A stretch of 5,156 nt of DNA from an uncultured Clostridia bacterium (GTDB lineage: Bacteria; Bacillota; Clostridia; Christensenellales; Borkfalkiaceae). This document shows positions 5,048 through 5,156 of this stretch, one piece after another. The DNA is taken from NCBI GenBank assembly GCA_937888935.1, contig CALARO010000261.1:1-5156 (forward strand), given 5' to 3'. Position 1 is the stretch's first letter. Every line of letters starts with the position of its first letter. The position numbers were made by a program, and so were the translations under genes. Under the pieces are notes generated by a model. The model did no database searches, had not been told where the DNA came from, and saw nothing but the letters and a program-made list of their open reading frames with translations.

Positions 5048-5156
5048 ATGAAAAAAGTAAAAGTCGGTGTGATCGGATTAGGGCAGCGCGGCATGGGCTT
5101 GTTGTGGTCGATGATGGCATGCGAAGAAGCGGAAATCGTGGCGGTGTGCGATAAGT
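5048..5156 (+). CDS. Gfo/Idh/MocA-type NAD(P)-dependent oxidoreductase, N-terminal fragment
   Basis: The first 36 codons are present; the gene continues beyond the window. The start ATG 5048 has GAGGA at 5036-5040 with 7-nt spacing. The sequence MKKVKVGVIGLGQRGMGLL is a Rossmann first strand with the GxGxxG nucleotide-binding motif (GLGQRG, residues 10-15), followed by a helix and the second strand AEIVAVCDK, whose ending Asp-Lys is typical of this family. Members oxidise or reduce sugars, inositols and related polyols in the cytoplasm. Other Rossmann families remain possible with so little sequence, but the GVIGLGQRG pattern fits Gfo/Idh/MocA well. Its place downstream of a regulator and glycosidase suggests sugar metabolism, which is inference. 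Confidence 0.8.
   Translation, partial: MKKVKVGVIGLGQRGMGLLWSMMACEEAEIVAVCDK

Noticed and set aside
1..5156. CRISPR array, tRNA, rRNA or transposase gene
   Set aside because: I looked on both strands and found no regularly spaced repeat array, no cloverleaf-like segment and no transposase or integrase motif.

Overview
The window looks like a piece of a Clostridia-type Firmicutes chromosome. Coding regions favour GCG, CGC and GGC codons, the spacers are clearly more AT-rich, and the order infB-rbfA-nrnA is typical of Firmicutes. The lineage is inferred from gene order and style only. All genes lie on the + strand.

Positions 1-2556 hold the end of a translation and RNA housekeeping operon: the C-terminal part of translation initiation factor IF-2, ribosome-binding factor RbfA (ATGA overlap with infB) and a DHH/DHHA1 phosphoesterase of the NrnA type (4-nt gap). 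Every diagnostic motif of these proteins is present. RbfA carries an unusual Gly/Asn-rich C-terminal tail. The truB-ribF genes that commonly follow in Firmicutes are not here.

Positions 2557-3005 are a 449-nt spacer. Its first half is a cluster of short, related direct and inverted repeats; two of them are the same small hairpin in opposite orientation about 180 bp apart. Its second half is AT-rich, with a terminator-like hairpin and T tract, then a near-consensus sigma-A promoter (TTGAAA, 17 nt, TATACT) for the next gene.

Positions 3006-4889 hold an AraC-family regulator and, 9 nt later, a family 5 glycoside hydrolase. Both are interrupted in this copy. The regulator starts at ATG 3006, but codons 13-17 contain a run of 13 cytosines that leaves the frame one base out; a 12-C tract would give an intact 257-residue protein. 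This is what a slipped-strand phase-variable (contingency) locus looks like, although a homopolymer sequencing error is also possible. The hydrolase lacks one base near 3883 and is otherwise a complete 366-residue protein without a signal peptide.

Positions 4890-5156 contain a second strong promoter (TAGACA, 17 nt, TATAAT), a leader hairpin beginning at about the expected transcription start, and the first 36 codons of a Gfo/Idh/MocA-type NAD(P)-dependent oxidoreductase. Regulator, cytoplasmic glycosidase and sugar-type dehydrogenase together suggest a carbohydrate-use module whose switch gene sits behind a mutable C tract. The shared pathway is inferred from neighbourhood alone.
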